This document shows positions 42,092 through 50,421 of a stretch of DNA of 64,000 nucleotides, one piece after another. Source of the stretch: 55-13 sp037190145 (GTDB lineage: Bacteria > Armatimonadota > Fimbriimonadia > Fimbriimonadales > Fimbriimonadaceae); NCBI GenBank assembly GCA_037190145.1, contig JBBCJU010000007.1, forward strand, positions 62,001 to 126,000, in the 5' to 3' direction. The notes below the pieces were generated by a model. It did not search any database, was not told the DNA's origin, and saw only the letters and a program-made list of their open reading frames with translations. The stretch's first letter is position 1. Every line of letters starts with the position of its first letter. Position numbers and translations under genes: made by a program.

Positions 42092-42391
42092 ATGATTCGG
42101 GTTAACGTCCACGAGGCCAAAACGAACCTATCCAAGCTCCTGAAACAGGTGGAAGCAGGTGAAACTGTTTTGATTTGTAATCGGAATTTGGTAGTCGCAG
42201 AGCTTCGGGCACCCTACAACCCGGACAAGCCCGCTGAGCCAAAGATCAAACGTCCGCCTCCTGGGATGCTGAAGCATATGGTGCTGTATGAAGCTCCCGA
42301 TGCCTGGGATCCCATGACCGAGGAAGAGTTGGATGAAATGATGAAAGAAGTTGACGAGGATTGGAAATGGCTAGATGAACCTACTCCTTGA
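42092..42391 (+). CDS. Type II antitoxin, Phd/YefM family
   Basis: 99 residues. N-terminal Phd/YefM DNA-binding signature: VNVHEAKTNLSKLLKQVEAGETVLICNRN, then VAELRAP. The 40-residue tail is acidic (EEELDEMMKEVDEDWKWLDE) and should bind the toxin. The tail also carries a Pro-rich bridge. It overlaps the PIN toxin gene by 17 nt. Antitoxins of this family usually repress their own operon, and the palindromes at 42038-42078 are suited to that. Confidence 0.82.
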   Translation: MIRVNVHEAKTNLSKLLKQVEAGETVLICNRNLVVAELRAPYNPDKPAEPKIKRPPPGMLKHMVLYEAPDAWDPMTEEELDEMMKEVDEDWKWLDEPTP

Positions 42392-42758
42392 CGCAAACGT
42401 GCTCATTTGGCTGGGAACGGGGCCACGGAGTATTTCGGCAAATGCTGTAAAGGCTATTCAGTCCGCTAACAACCTCTTTTACAGTCCGGTTAGCATTGCA
42501 GAGATAGGGATAAAAGTTGGCAAGGGCAAGCTAAATATTCAGCCGGATTTGCGATCCTACATTGCTGGGTTAGTCACAATTTACGACTTACAGTGTCTGC
42601 CGCTAGACGATGAATCGGCATATGAGCTAGAAAAATTGCCCACTCATCATAAAGATCCCTTTGATCGACTTTTGGTATGTCAGGCCATTGCTCATAGACT
42701 TGCTCTTTTAAGTGCAGACTCCACACTTCGGAAATACCCTATCCAAGTTATCTGGTAG
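42375..42758 (+). CDS. Type II toxin, PIN domain (VapC-like ribonuclease)
   Basis: 127 residues. PIN fold with the expected acidic centre: LLLDANVLIW (D6), IAEIGIKVGK (E41 region), HHKDPFDRLLVCQAIA (D95 and D98 neighbourhood) and LSADSTLRKY (late Asp). VapC toxins cleave tRNA or rRNA when not neutralised by the antitoxin. Pairing with Phd/YefM and not VapB is common for this PIN subgroup. Overlaps the antitoxin by 17 nt. Confidence 0.82.
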   Translation: MNLLLDANVLIWLGTGPRSISANAVKAIQSANNLFYSPVSIAEIGIKVGKGKLNIQPDLRSYIAGLVTIYDLQCLPLDDESAYELEKLPTHHKDPFDRLLVCQAIAHRLALLSADSTLRKYPIQVIW

Positions 42759-42765
42759 CCAGCGG

Positions 42766-42771
42766 TATTCT
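42766..42771 (+). promoter_or_regulatory. -10 box TATTCT, 8 nt before ligA
   Basis: TATTCT is followed by 8 nt and the ligA ATG at 42780, with no Shine-Dalgarno. Part of the leaderless-start pattern. Confidence 0.4.
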
Positions 42772-42779
42772 TCCCAGTA

Positions 42780-44801
42780 ATGGATCTCGCCTCCCGCGCC
42801 GCAGAATTGCGCCAGTTTTTGGAGCATCATAGCTACCGCTATTACGTTTTGGATTCACCAGAGATTAGCGATAGTGAATGGGATAAGAGTTTTCGTGAAC
42901 TTCAAGATATCGAAGCGGCGCATCCAGAGCTAAAAACCCTGGATTCTCCCACTCAGCGCATAGGCGCGCCGCCGATTGCCGGTTTTGAGTCGCATCGCCA
43001 CCTCACCCCAATGCTTTCTTTGGACAATGCCTTTGGGCACGACGAGCTTAGGGAGTTTGATCGTCGAGTAAGACGCGGACTGGAGACCGAGCAAGATATT
43101 GAATACTTTGCCGAACTCAAGTTCGACGGAGCTTCTATATCCTTAACCTATGTTGATGGAGTCCTTGCCATTGCAACCACAAGAGGCGATGGCACCACGG
43201 GTGAAAATGTCACGCAAAATGCAAAGACAATTCGTGGCGTCCCGTTAAGATTGCAAAGCGATATGCCCGGCAGGTTTGAAGTTCGTGGCGAAGTCATGAT
43301 GCTTCGATCTGTATTCGAGGAACTAAACCGAGGCAAGGCAGAACGAGGAGAGCAACTTTTTGCCAATCCTAGAAACGCAGCCGCTGGCGGATTAAGACAG
43401 TTAGATAGCCGACTAACTTCCCTCCGAAAACTGAATTTCTTTGCCTATGGAACGGGCGCTGTGGAACTAGATACAGGTCGCCGGTTGGCAAGCACTCAGG
43501 CAGAGATATTGGCGAAGCTTAAGCAACTTGGGTTCGCAGCTCGCCCCGAACCACGAGTCGTGAGGGGCATCGAGGAGCTTCTTGAGTTTGTAGATGACGT
43601 TCAGGCAAATCGCGCCGCGCTTCCTTTTGGCATTGATGGCGTGGTCGTAAAGGTGAACTCCCTCGATCAACAAGAACAACTTGGGTTTACCTCCAGGGGC
43701 CCTAGGTGGGCGGTTGCAGTCAAGTTTGCTGCAGAACAAGCCTTCACCAAATTGAACTCTATTTTCGCCCAGGTTGGCCGTACAGGCGCGGTAACCCCAG
43801 TTGCCGACCTGGAGCCGGTCTTTGTGGGTGGGGTGACCGTAATGCGAGCCACCTTGCATAACTATCAAGAATTGCGACGCAAAGATGTTCGGCCGGGTGA
43901 CATTGTTATTGTTCAGAGAGCCGGAGATGTCATCCCAGAAGTGGTCGGTCCGGTTCTAGACAAGCGCGAGGGCGATCTTCCGCTTCCACCCGTCCCTGTT
44001 GAATGTCCAGAATGTCAGACTCCGCTGATTGAGATTCCGGGCCAGGTGATTCTTCGATGCCCCAACAAACAGTGTCCGGCACAAATCTCCGCGAAAATTC
44101 GACACTTTGTACACCGCGGAGCAATGGATATCGAGGGGCTTGGCGAAAAACTTATCGACCGATTCCTTGAGCTAGGTTTGCTCTTTGACCTGCCTTCTAT
44201 TTACAAGCTAAAGAACCATCGCGAGCAACTAGTCGGGCTAGAAAAGCTGGGTGAACAGAGCATAGATAATCTTCTCACCGCCATCGAGGCTAGTAAAACT
44301 CGGCCACTAGATCGATTCCTGTTTGGTTTAGGCATTCGTTTTGTTGGAGACCGAGGGGCAAAGGATTTAGCAAAGGAGTTTCGTTCACTAGAACGATTCC
44401 GCGCAGCCACGCAAGAGGATTTGATGGCCATTACTGATGTTGGACCCCGCACTGCAACCGAAGTTGAAGAATGGCTGCAAGACCCTGTGAACCAAGGTCT
44501 AATTGATGATCTCCTGGAATGCGGCGTTGCCCCCGTCGAACCTGAAGGCCCTAAAAGCGATCTGTTTGCGGGACAGACTTTTGTATTCACGGGGAAGCTA
44601 GAAAAATTCTCCCGAGATGCAGCGGAAGAACTGGTGATGCAAATGGGCGGCAAAGCTGCGGGCTCAGTGAGTAAGCAGACGAGCTATGTGGTAGCTGGTC
44701 CGGGTGCGGGTTCTAAGCTAGCCAAGGCGGAGCAATTGGGAGTGGCGGTCTTAACCGAGGATGAGTTCTTGGCGATGCTGCCAGAAGGTTCACTTGGTTG
44801 A
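42780..44801 (+). CDS. ligA: NAD+-dependent DNA ligase LigA
   Basis: 673 residues, standard length. It seals nicks in duplex DNA using NAD+. Domain Ia YYVLDSPEISDSEWD (residues 21-35), the adenylation lysine in AELKFDGASISL (K114), the OB fold with PGDIVIVQRAGDVIPEVVGP, the four-Cys zinc finger CPECQTP then CPNKQCPAQ (about 405-432), HhH repeats in the 470-580 part, and a C-terminal BRCT domain (FAGQTFVFTGKLEKFSRDAAEELV) that ends at 673. All domains are present and in order. Downstream genes follow with little or no gap. Confidence 0.97.
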   Translation: MDLASRAAELRQFLEHHSYRYYVLDSPEISDSEWDKSFRELQDIEAAHPELKTLDSPTQRIGAPPIAGFESHRHLTPMLSLDNAFGHDELREFDRRVRRGLETEQDIEYFAELKFDGASISLTYVDGVLAIATTRGDGTTGENVTQNAKTIRGVPLRLQSDMPGRFEVRGEVMMLRSVFEELNRGKAERGEQLFANPRNAAAGGLRQLDSRLTSLRKLNFFAYGTGAVELDTGRRLASTQAEILAKLKQLGFAARPEPRVVRGIEELLEFVDDVQANRAALPFGIDGVVVKVNSLDQQEQLGFTSRGPRWAVAVKFAAEQAFTKLNSIFAQVGRTGAVTPVADLEPVFVGGVTVMRATLHNYQELRRKDVRPGDIVIVQRAGDVIPEVVGPVLDKREGDLPLPPVPVECPECQTPLIEIPGQVILRCPNKQCPAQISAKIRHFVHRGAMDIEGLGEKLIDRFLELGLLFDLPSIYKLKNHREQLVGLEKLGEQSIDNLLTAIEASKTRPLDRFLFGLGIRFVGDRGAKDLAKEFRSLERFRAATQEDLMAITDVGPRTATEVEEWLQDPVNQGLIDDLLECGVAPVEPEGPKSDLFAGQTFVFTGKLEKFSRDAAEELVMQMGGKAAGSVSKQTSYVVAGPGAGSKLAKAEQLGVAVLTEDEFLAMLPEGSLG

Positions 44802-45054
44802 CAACTACGTCCATGGTAATTTCCCGGAAGACCTCCGGGGAGGCCGATTTCGGCTAATCCAATATCGTCGTGATGGTGATCATGAGCACTGCAGCATCTG
44901 TATGGATACTATTTGCAGTGATGTAAACCACACCGACCACCATCATCAGGCATTCATCATCCGCGTTTCGGATGATGGCTATCGATGGACGTTTTGGATT
45001 TGTCCTACTTGTTTCGAGCGGTTCCGCGAGGACTACAACCTTTCTGTTCGCTGA
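44794..45054 (+). CDS. Small zinc-binding-type protein, uncharacterised
   Basis: 86 residues from a TTG at 44794 that has AGAAGG 5 nt upstream, overlapping the end of ligA by 8 nt. Four cysteines form two CXXC knuckles: HEHCSICMDTIC (residues 35-46) and FWICPTCFERF (about 68-78), with a His cluster HTDHHH between. This is a likely structural zinc site. I do not know the family. A start at 44761 is also open but lies inside ligA. It is coupled to the Ogg1-like gene: TGATG overlap at 45052-45056. Confidence 0.6.
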   Translation: MVDNYVHGNFPEDLRGGRFRLIQYRRDGDHEHCSICMDTICSDVNHTDHHHQAFIIRVSDDGYRWTFWICPTCFERFREDYNLSVR

Positions 45055-46031
45055 TGAACGAGTTCGTACTTGGCATTCCCGATGGTCGCTTAAGCCTCGA
45101 CTTGTGCTTGCGAAGCGGGCAAGTTTTTCGCTGGAGGAAAGAGGAAGACGGCGCTTGGGTGGGAGTTGATGGGAGCAATTGGTACAGGCTGTGGCATGGG
45201 CGTCCCGCCCATGGTTTCCAAGACCGTCCCGGTCTTGATCGGCAACAAACTATCCTCTCACCCAAAGAAGGAAGCGCCCTTATGGTTCATACGAACGCAA
45301 CTCGAGACGAAGCAATGCGGTTCTTTAGACTTGATAAGGATGCTAAGGAATCTGAGAGGCGCATTCTGGAACTAGGGCCAGAACTTAAACCCGCGATTGA
45401 CACCCTCCTGGGAATCCGATTGATGCGGCCTTCTAGCCTTACAGAGACCGTTTTCACCTTCCTTTGTACGGCAAACAACAATCTGCACCGAATCATCCCC
45501 ATGTGCTGGAAGCTAGGTTCCTTTGGTGAACCCCTAGTAGATTCTAAGGGGACATCACCCACTGTAGAGGGAAGCACACTCACGCGGTTCCCTACAGTCA
45601 CACAAATTGCTGCAATAGATGAACTGGAACTGAGGCAAGCAGGATTTGGATATCGCGGTGCAACCATCCCTAAAGCGGCAAAAGCCATCCTAGAACGAGG
45701 AGCCGAAGTTTGGTTAAGTGAATTGAGACAGGCTGACTACTTAGACCTCCACCATGAACTCTGCACTATCCCAGGAATCGGTCCTAAGCTTGCAGATTGC
45801 ATCGCGCTCTATGGATATGACAAAGGCGAAGCCGTACCTCTGGACACTCATATCTGGCAAGCATTTACTCGCCTTTATCACCCTGAATGGAAGGACAAAG
45901 CCGTTACTGATTTCAGGTACCGAGAATCCACTCAGCGGTTTAGGGATCGTTTCGGGGAATTATCCGGCTGGGCTCACCTTTTTCTTTTCTTTGAGAACTT
46001 ACTAAATTGGAGAGAGCGCAGGTCTATATAG
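45054..46031 (+). CDS. 8-oxoguanine DNA glycosylase-like protein (OGG1/HhH-GPD)
   Basis: 325 residues from ATG 45054. N-terminal TBP-like part (DLCLRSGQVFRWRKEEDGAW), then an HhH-GPD core: LHHELCTIPGIGPKLADCIALYG holds the helix-hairpin-helix and the candidate catalytic Lys (as K249 of human OGG1), and VPLDTHIWQAFTRLY has the catalytic Asp. It should remove 8-oxoG from DNA and cut the strand. Between residues 44 and 64 the normal sequence is interrupted by a peptide (WHGRPAHGFQDRPGLDRQ) coded by the double-hairpin repeat at 45195-45237, in frame. Its effect on activity is unknown. Upstream: coupled to the zinc protein; downstream: a perfect palindrome at the stop. Confidence 0.85.
   Translation: MNEFVLGIPDGRLSLDLCLRSGQVFRWRKEEDGAWVGVDGSNWYRLWHGRPAHGFQDRPGLDRQQTILSPKEGSALMVHTNATRDEAMRFFRLDKDAKESERRILELGPELKPAIDTLLGIRLMRPSSLTETVFTFLCTANNNLHRIIPMCWKLGSFGEPLVDSKGTSPTVEGSTLTRFPTVTQIAAIDELELRQAGFGYRGATIPKAAKAILERGAEVWLSELRQADYLDLHHELCTIPGIGPKLADCIALYGYDKGEAVPLDTHIWQAFTRLYHPEWKDKAVTDFRYRESTQRFRDRFGELSGWAHLFLFFENLLNWRERRSI
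45195..45237. repeat. Palindromic double hairpin with TCC loops, inside a coding region
   Basis: Two back-to-back hairpins with the same 3-nt loop TCC: CATGGGCG/CGCCCATG (45195-45213) and CAAGACCG/CGGTCTTG (45219-45237). Spacer TTTC-like. The repeat is read through by the Ogg1-like frame as WHGRPAHGFQDRPGLDRQ, a type of peptide well known from dispersed coding palindromes in large bacterial genomes. Confidence 0.7.
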
Positions 46032-46049
46032 TGTTGTCAACACTATATA
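46025..46049. promoter_or_regulatory. Perfect palindrome at the end of the Ogg1-like gene
   Basis: Arms TATATAGTGTTG and CAACACTATATA around a single T. The first arm contains the stop codon TAG (46029-46031). No T-run follows, so an operator is as likely as a terminator. Confidence 0.5.
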
Positions 46050-46059
46050 ACTTCATCTC

Positions 46060-46075
46060 AGGTTCGCCCGAACCT
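46060..46075. promoter_or_regulatory. Dyad AGGTTC-N4-GAACCT, copy 1
   Basis: AGGTTCGCCCGAACCT, symmetric 16-bp site upstream of the 3D-domain gene. Confidence 0.45.
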
Positions 46076-46173
46076 AAAGCCAGAAAGCCGCACTAACCTA
46101 GGGACATGAAGACACGCGCAAATACAAAAGGGTCCTTGGTCCCGAGTAGGTTCAAACCGGAAAAACAGAGTGC

Positions 46174-46189
46174 AGGTTCAAAGGAACCT
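46174..46189. promoter_or_regulatory. Dyad AGGTTC-N4-GAACCT, copy 2
   Basis: AGGTTCAAAGGAACCT, same half-sites as copy 1, 114 bp further on. A third half-site AGGTTC lies at 46148-46153. The symmetric repeat suggests a dimeric regulator site. Confidence 0.45.
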
Positions 46190-46296
46190 GACCGACATAG
46201 TGTACAACGACCTAGCAAGAAATCTGGTTCCCGCTCGGGCGTCGGCATTATGGGGTACAACCTCTGGGTCTGCAGCCAGGCAAGAGGAGGTTCCAA

Positions 46297-46944
46297 ATGC
46301 GCAACTGCTCACGATTCGTGAGTGCGTTCGTTCTCGCAGCAATCAGTTCCTTAGGAGCGGTTGCAATCGCAAGCGAGGGCGACAATAAAAACCAGGCGGT
46401 CGAAATTAGAGTGGAATCCAAACCGATTCCTCCGACCGTGGAATATCAGTTCAGCCGATTGGTTGGCGCGGGAAGACTCAAGAAAGAAGATTCCGGCAAG
46501 CCAGGTGAAGTCCGTAGAACTTATCAAGTTATTCGTAAGAACGGCAAACCAGTCGCAAAGAAACTGATCAAGGAAGAACGAATTGAACCGACACCCACTC
46601 TCTTTTTGATGGGTAAGTCAGGATTTTCCACCAGCCGTAGCTCTTTTGGGCGAAGCAAGGTGTTGGTCATGGAAGCGACCGCATATGATCCCAGTCCCGC
46701 GACTATTGGTCCGGGCGCGACCGGTAGAACGGCGATGGGACTTCGAGCAGCATATGGACATGTTGCCGTAGACCCCCGAGTCATCAAATTGGGCACTCGC
46801 GTGTTCGTTGAAGGCTATGGATTCGCTATCGCTTCTGATAAAGGAAGCGCGATCAAAGGGAACAAGATCGATCTCTGTTTTAACAGCCGAGCCACGGCCC
46901 TCGCATTTGGTAGAAAGAGTGTGAAGGTTCATGTGCTTCGCTAA
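46297..46944 (+). CDS. Secreted G5 and 3D domain protein (YabE/Rpf-like cell-wall protein)
   Basis: 215 residues. Signal peptide about residues 1-26 (RFVSAFVLAAISSLGAVAIA). Residues 60-95 have a G5-like strand pattern (EVRRTYQVIRKNGKPVAKKLI), found in many wall-binding proteins. The C-terminal 95 residues are a 3D domain: VMEATAYDPSPA, GRTAMGLRAAYGHVAVDPRVIKLG with the three aspartates (D133, D163 and the DKG region), and KIDLCFNSRA. 3D domains act in peptidoglycan lytic transglycosylase-type enzymes. It resembles stationary-phase survival/resuscitation proteins. AGGAGG with 6-nt spacing precedes the ATG. Confidence 0.82.
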   Translation: MRNCSRFVSAFVLAAISSLGAVAIASEGDNKNQAVEIRVESKPIPPTVEYQFSRLVGAGRLKKEDSGKPGEVRRTYQVIRKNGKPVAKKLIKEERIEPTPTLFLMGKSGFSTSRSSFGRSKVLVMEATAYDPSPATIGPGATGRTAMGLRAAYGHVAVDPRVIKLGTRVFVEGYGFAIASDKGSAIKGNKIDLCFNSRATALAFGRKSVKVHVLR

Positions 46945-46948
46945 CTAG

Positions 46949-47770
46949 GTGTTGGATTTAACCGATCCTGGCACGCTTAAGGCGTTTCTCAGTCGCTATG
47001 GCCTTTCGGCCGACAAGCGACTCGGACAGCACTTTCTGTGCTCTTCCCGAGTTGTAGATGCGATTGAGAAACGCCTTTCTCATTGTAAAGGGGTCTTTGA
47101 GATTGGCCCTGGTCCCGGCGTGATCACATCCCGCATTTCTGCTTTTGCCGAGAAGGCCATCGCGATAGAGCTTGACGAGCGGATGATTGCAGCTTTGCAT
47201 GAATCTGCACCAAGAGTCGAAGTACGTAAGGAAGATGCCCTAAAAGCAAATCTCCCTTCCATCTTGGACGAGCTACCAGAGCCCCGAGGATTGGTTTCCA
47301 ATCTTCCCTATTACATCACTGGTCCACTTTTGACCTGTATTGCAGAAGCGAAAGAGCATTACATCACCGCAGTATTGATGATGCAAAAAGAAGTGGCTGA
47401 TCGAGTCTTGGCGGGCCCCAAGACATCAGCCCGGGGTTCCCTGTCCGTTTACTTACAGTCTCAGTTTGAGATTGAAAAAGTAGTTTCAGCTCCTGCGGGA
47501 GCCTTCCTCCCGCCCCCCAAAGTGGACTCAACCGTATTGGAGTTTCGGCCTCTTCCAACAAATCCTTCGGCAGCATTTTTCAAGCTTGTCCGAGTCGGAT
47601 TTACCCAACCCCGCAAAACCCTCATCAATAATCTGATGGCCGGATATGCTCTCTCTAGAGAAGCCGCAAAAGATTGGGTCCTCGCCGCTGGACTTGGTGA
47701 ACTAGCACGCCCCCAAGAACTAAGCCTTGAAGAGTGGAAATGTCTTGCAGCATCTAAATCCGCCGAATAA
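46949..47770 (+). CDS. rsmA: 16S rRNA dimethyltransferase RsmA/KsgA
   Basis: 273 residues from a GTG 4 nt past the preceding stop. It adds two methyl groups to each of two adenines in helix 45 of 16S rRNA. SAM-binding motif I: VFEIGPGPGVITSRIS (about residues 49-64), acidic IAIELDERM, catalytic motif LVSNLPYYITGPLL (NLPY) and the KEVADRVLAGPKTSARGSLSV region. The C-terminal helical domain follows (FTQPRKTLINNL). Convergent with recN; 17 bp separate the stops. Confidence 0.95.
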   Translation: MLDLTDPGTLKAFLSRYGLSADKRLGQHFLCSSRVVDAIEKRLSHCKGVFEIGPGPGVITSRISAFAEKAIAIELDERMIAALHESAPRVEVRKEDALKANLPSILDELPEPRGLVSNLPYYITGPLLTCIAEAKEHYITAVLMMQKEVADRVLAGPKTSARGSLSVYLQSQFEIEKVVSAPAGAFLPPPKVDSTVLEFRPLPTNPSAAFFKLVRVGFTQPRKTLINNLMAGYALSREAAKDWVLAAGLGELARPQELSLEEWKCLAASKSAE

Positions 47771-47787
47771 ACTCGACGATCCCGGGA

Positions 47788-49452
47788 TTATGTTCCACTG
47801 ATGAGTTCGCGGGCATTTGCCATGGCGGTTTCGGTGATTTCTTCTCCCGCCAACATGCGCGCAATCTCGGCAATTCTTTGATCTCGGTCCAAGGAGAAGA
47901 CGGAAGTTAGGACTCTTCCCCCTGCTTCATCTTTTTCGATCCGGAAATGGGCGGCGGCGGCGGCGGCAATCTGAGGAAGGTGGCTGATGACCACTATTTG
48001 GTAGTGGGCAGCTAGCTCCGCCAACTTCCGCGCCATCACAGCAGCGGCTCGACCGCCTAGTCCGGTGTCGACTTCATCGAATATCAACGTAGGAACTCCA
48101 GCTTTACCGGCAAGTGCCGTTTTGATGGCGAGCATCAATCGAGATACTTCCCCGCCACTGGCGATCTTAGTGAGTGGGCGAGCAGGTTCACCCGCATTGG
48201 CGCTAAAGAAGAATTCGACATTTTCAGCGCCGGTGGCATCTGGTTCTTTCACTCGGAAGTTAACTTCAAAAACCGCGCTCACCATGGCTAGATCATGAAG
48301 TTGCTGCTCTACCAAGTCGCTAAACTCTGCGGCCTTATCGTGGCGGATTGCGGCGAGCTCGGCGCAGTGCATAGACAACTCGCGTTCAGCCTCGGCCACC
48401 TGCAGGTTCAACTCATACTCGGTGGATTCTGCATCATCCAGCATTTCCAGCTCAGACTTTGCCTTCTCTAGGTATTCAAGGATCGACTCCTCATCGTCTC
48501 CATACTTTCTCCGCAACCTATGGAGGGAGTCAATCCGGGTGGCAACCTCATCTAGCCGATTGGGATCAGACTCTAGCGTGTCCGCGTAACTTCTTAGAGA
48601 ATGAATACCTTCTTGCAACTGGATAAGGGCCTCTCGGATGGGCTTTACCGTAGGTTCCAGGGAACCATCCAAAATAGCGGCTGCCTCTAGGTTTCTGAGT
48701 GCGGCTCCAAGCTTTTCATCGGCTGAGCCCTCTTGATCTTGAAGAACGGATAGTGAACCAAAAGTTGCTGCGGCTAGCTTCTCCATGTTTCGGAGCCGAC
48801 TGAGTTGCGTTTCCAGTTCTGGAAGCTCCCCAGGGCTTGGCATCACGGCCTCTATCTCATTGATCTGGAATTTGAGGAGGTCTAGCTTATGTTCTCGATC
48901 CCTATGCCCTTGTCGAATCGCCGCGAGTTTGTGACGAAGAAGCTCCGCGTTATGATATGTCGCGGAAACTTTGTTTAGGAGACCGATCGCAGGATCACCG
49001 ATCCAAGCATCCAGATAGCCAACGTGGGTTTCAGGATTCAATAGGCTCTGGTGGTCGTGTTGGCCGTGAAGGTCCACTAGCAGAGAACCTAGTTGCTTCA
49101 GCTGGCTGACCGGAATCAGCTTTCCTCCGACTCGGCATTGGCTTCGCCCTTCGGCAAAGACTTCTCGATGGATGTAAAGCGTATTGTCTTCGATGGGAAT
49201 GCCCTGATCTTGGCAAAGACGAACAAGGCCTGGACGCTGAGACAGATCGAACACCACCGATACAGATGCCTTTGGTGCCCCTTTGCGGACCAGCTCGGAA
49301 TCTGCTCGCTCGCCTAGTACAAGCTCAATCGCGTCGATCAGAAGAGACTTTCCCGCTCCAGTTTCCCCAGTTAACGCGGTGTAACCCGGGCCTAGCGCTA
49401 TCTGCGCCTTTTCAATGATGGCAATGTTCTCTACGGTCAGTTCGACAATCAT
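47788..49452 (-). CDS. recN: DNA repair protein RecN (SMC-like)
   Basis: 554 residues from ATG 49452, usual for RecN. N-terminal Walker A in LTGETGAGKSLLIDAIELVL (about residues 27-46), long coiled-coil arms in the middle, and the C-terminal signature SGGEVSRLMLAIKTALA with Walker B TLIFDEVDTGLGG and a D-loop. RecN helps repair double-strand breaks. A start 21 codons upstream is open (49515) but the Met at 49452 gives IVELTVENIAIIEKAQI, the conserved N-terminus. Own convergent boundary with rsmA. Confidence 0.93.
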   Translation of the reverse strand: MIVELTVENIAIIEKAQIALGPGYTALTGETGAGKSLLIDAIELVLGERADSELVRKGAPKASVSVVFDLSQRPGLVRLCQDQGIPIEDNTLYIHREVFAEGRSQCRVGGKLIPVSQLKQLGSLLVDLHGQHDHQSLLNPETHVGYLDAWIGDPAIGLLNKVSATYHNAELLRHKLAAIRQGHRDREHKLDLLKFQINEIEAVMPSPGELPELETQLSRLRNMEKLAAATFGSLSVLQDQEGSADEKLGAALRNLEAAAILDGSLEPTVKPIREALIQLQEGIHSLRSYADTLESDPNRLDEVATRIDSLHRLRRKYGDDEESILEYLEKAKSELEMLDDAESTEYELNLQVAEAERELSMHCAELAAIRHDKAAEFSDLVEQQLHDLAMVSAVFEVNFRVKEPDATGAENVEFFFSANAGEPARPLTKIASGGEVSRLMLAIKTALAGKAGVPTLIFDEVDTGLGGRAAAVMARKLAELAAHYQIVVISHLPQIAAAAAAHFRIEKDEAGGRVLTSVFSLDRDQRIAEIARMLAGEEITETAMANARELISGT

Positions 49453-49639
49453 GGCTTTCCCCAGCGCCCTTGATATAGACGTTGCCGCGCGGTGTTTCGC
49501 GGCTTTGCGAAACATGTTCCGCGAATGGGGATCAATCTACCTGTTTAAATAGCGAGGGTAGCCGACATTTGGTCCTAAGACCGCCGGCCAAACCTGCCGC
49601 CATTTCCAACCTCATTTGTCTTCCGGCTGTCCGAAACTC

Positions 49640-49645
49640 TATAAA
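49640..49645 (+). promoter_or_regulatory. -10 box TATAAA, 8 nt before the SDR gene
   Basis: TATAAA then 8 nt to the ATG at 49654 with no Shine-Dalgarno. Leaderless-type start. Confidence 0.5.
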
Positions 49646-49653
49646 CTCAAAGC

Positions 49654-50418
49654 ATGAAAAATTCTGGAAGAGTAGCCGGGAAGGTTGCACTTGTAACCGG
49701 AGCCTCCTTAGGAATCGGCCATGCCTGTGCCCTTCGACTAGCTCAAGAAGGTGCCGCCGTTGCATTGACAGATGTTCGTGATGAAGAAGGGCAGGAACTA
49801 GCCCATGAGATTCGAAAATCTGGGGGGAAGGCTTCCTATTGGAATTTGGATGTTCGTGATGAGCAATCCGTAGCGGCAGTTGTCTCCGCGGTCAAAGATG
49901 AGTTTGGTCCGATCACCGTTCTCGTCAATAATGCGGGAATCGGAGGCACGAGTAAGCCCACTCATGAAATCTTGGCAGAAGAATGGGATGCGCTCATGGC
50001 GGTAAACGTGCGAGGAGCATTCTTTATGTCCAAGCACGTTATTCCCCAGATGCTTGAAGCACAAACGGGGAGCATCATCAATATGTCTTCTATATATGGC
50101 CTGGTGGGAGCTGCCGACGCGCCTCCTTATCACGCATCAAAGGGAGCTTTGCGCCTGATGAGCAAAACAGACGCGATGCTCTATGCGAAGCAAGGAATCC
50201 GAGTGAACTCTGTACACCCAGGATTTATCGAAACGCCATTGATTGCCGATATGACCGCTGACCAGGCAGTTCACGATGCCTTGGTTGCGTTGCATCCCAT
50301 TGGCCATCTTGGAGAGGCCGATGACATAGCCTGGGGGGTTGTGTATTTGGCCTCAGATGAGTCCAAATTTGTGACTGGTTCCGAATTGGTTATTGATGGC
50401 GGCTATACGGCTAGATAA
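49654..50418 (+). CDS. Short-chain dehydrogenase/reductase
   Basis: 254 residues, classical SDR. Rossmann glycine motif TGASLGIGHACALRL (residues 16-30), structural NNAG (in LVNNAGIGG, about 89-97), catalytic Ser in NMSSIYGLVG and catalytic Tyr/Lys in YHASKGALRLM (Y153, K157), and the C-terminal FVTGSELVIDGGYT. It reduces or oxidises alcohol/ketone groups with NAD(P)H, similar to the glucose-1-dehydrogenase/3-oxoacyl-ACP reductase group. Substrate unknown. Divergent from the recN side, convergent with the 50422 gene. Confidence 0.92.
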   Translation: MKNSGRVAGKVALVTGASLGIGHACALRLAQEGAAVALTDVRDEEGQELAHEIRKSGGKASYWNLDVRDEQSVAAVVSAVKDEFGPITVLVNNAGIGGTSKPTHEILAEEWDALMAVNVRGAFFMSKHVIPQMLEAQTGSIINMSSIYGLVGAADAPPYHASKGALRLMSKTDAMLYAKQGIRVNSVHPGFIETPLIADMTADQAVHDALVALHPIGHLGEADDIAWGVVYLASDESKFVTGSELVIDGGYTAR

Positions 50419-50421
50419 CCG

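Noticed and set aside
46106..46321. 71-codon plus-strand frame before the 3D-domain gene
   Set aside because: It runs over the AGGTTC dyads, overlaps the real gene's start in another frame, has a skewed Ser/Lys/Gly composition and has no Shine-Dalgarno. Probably non-coding regulatory sequence.
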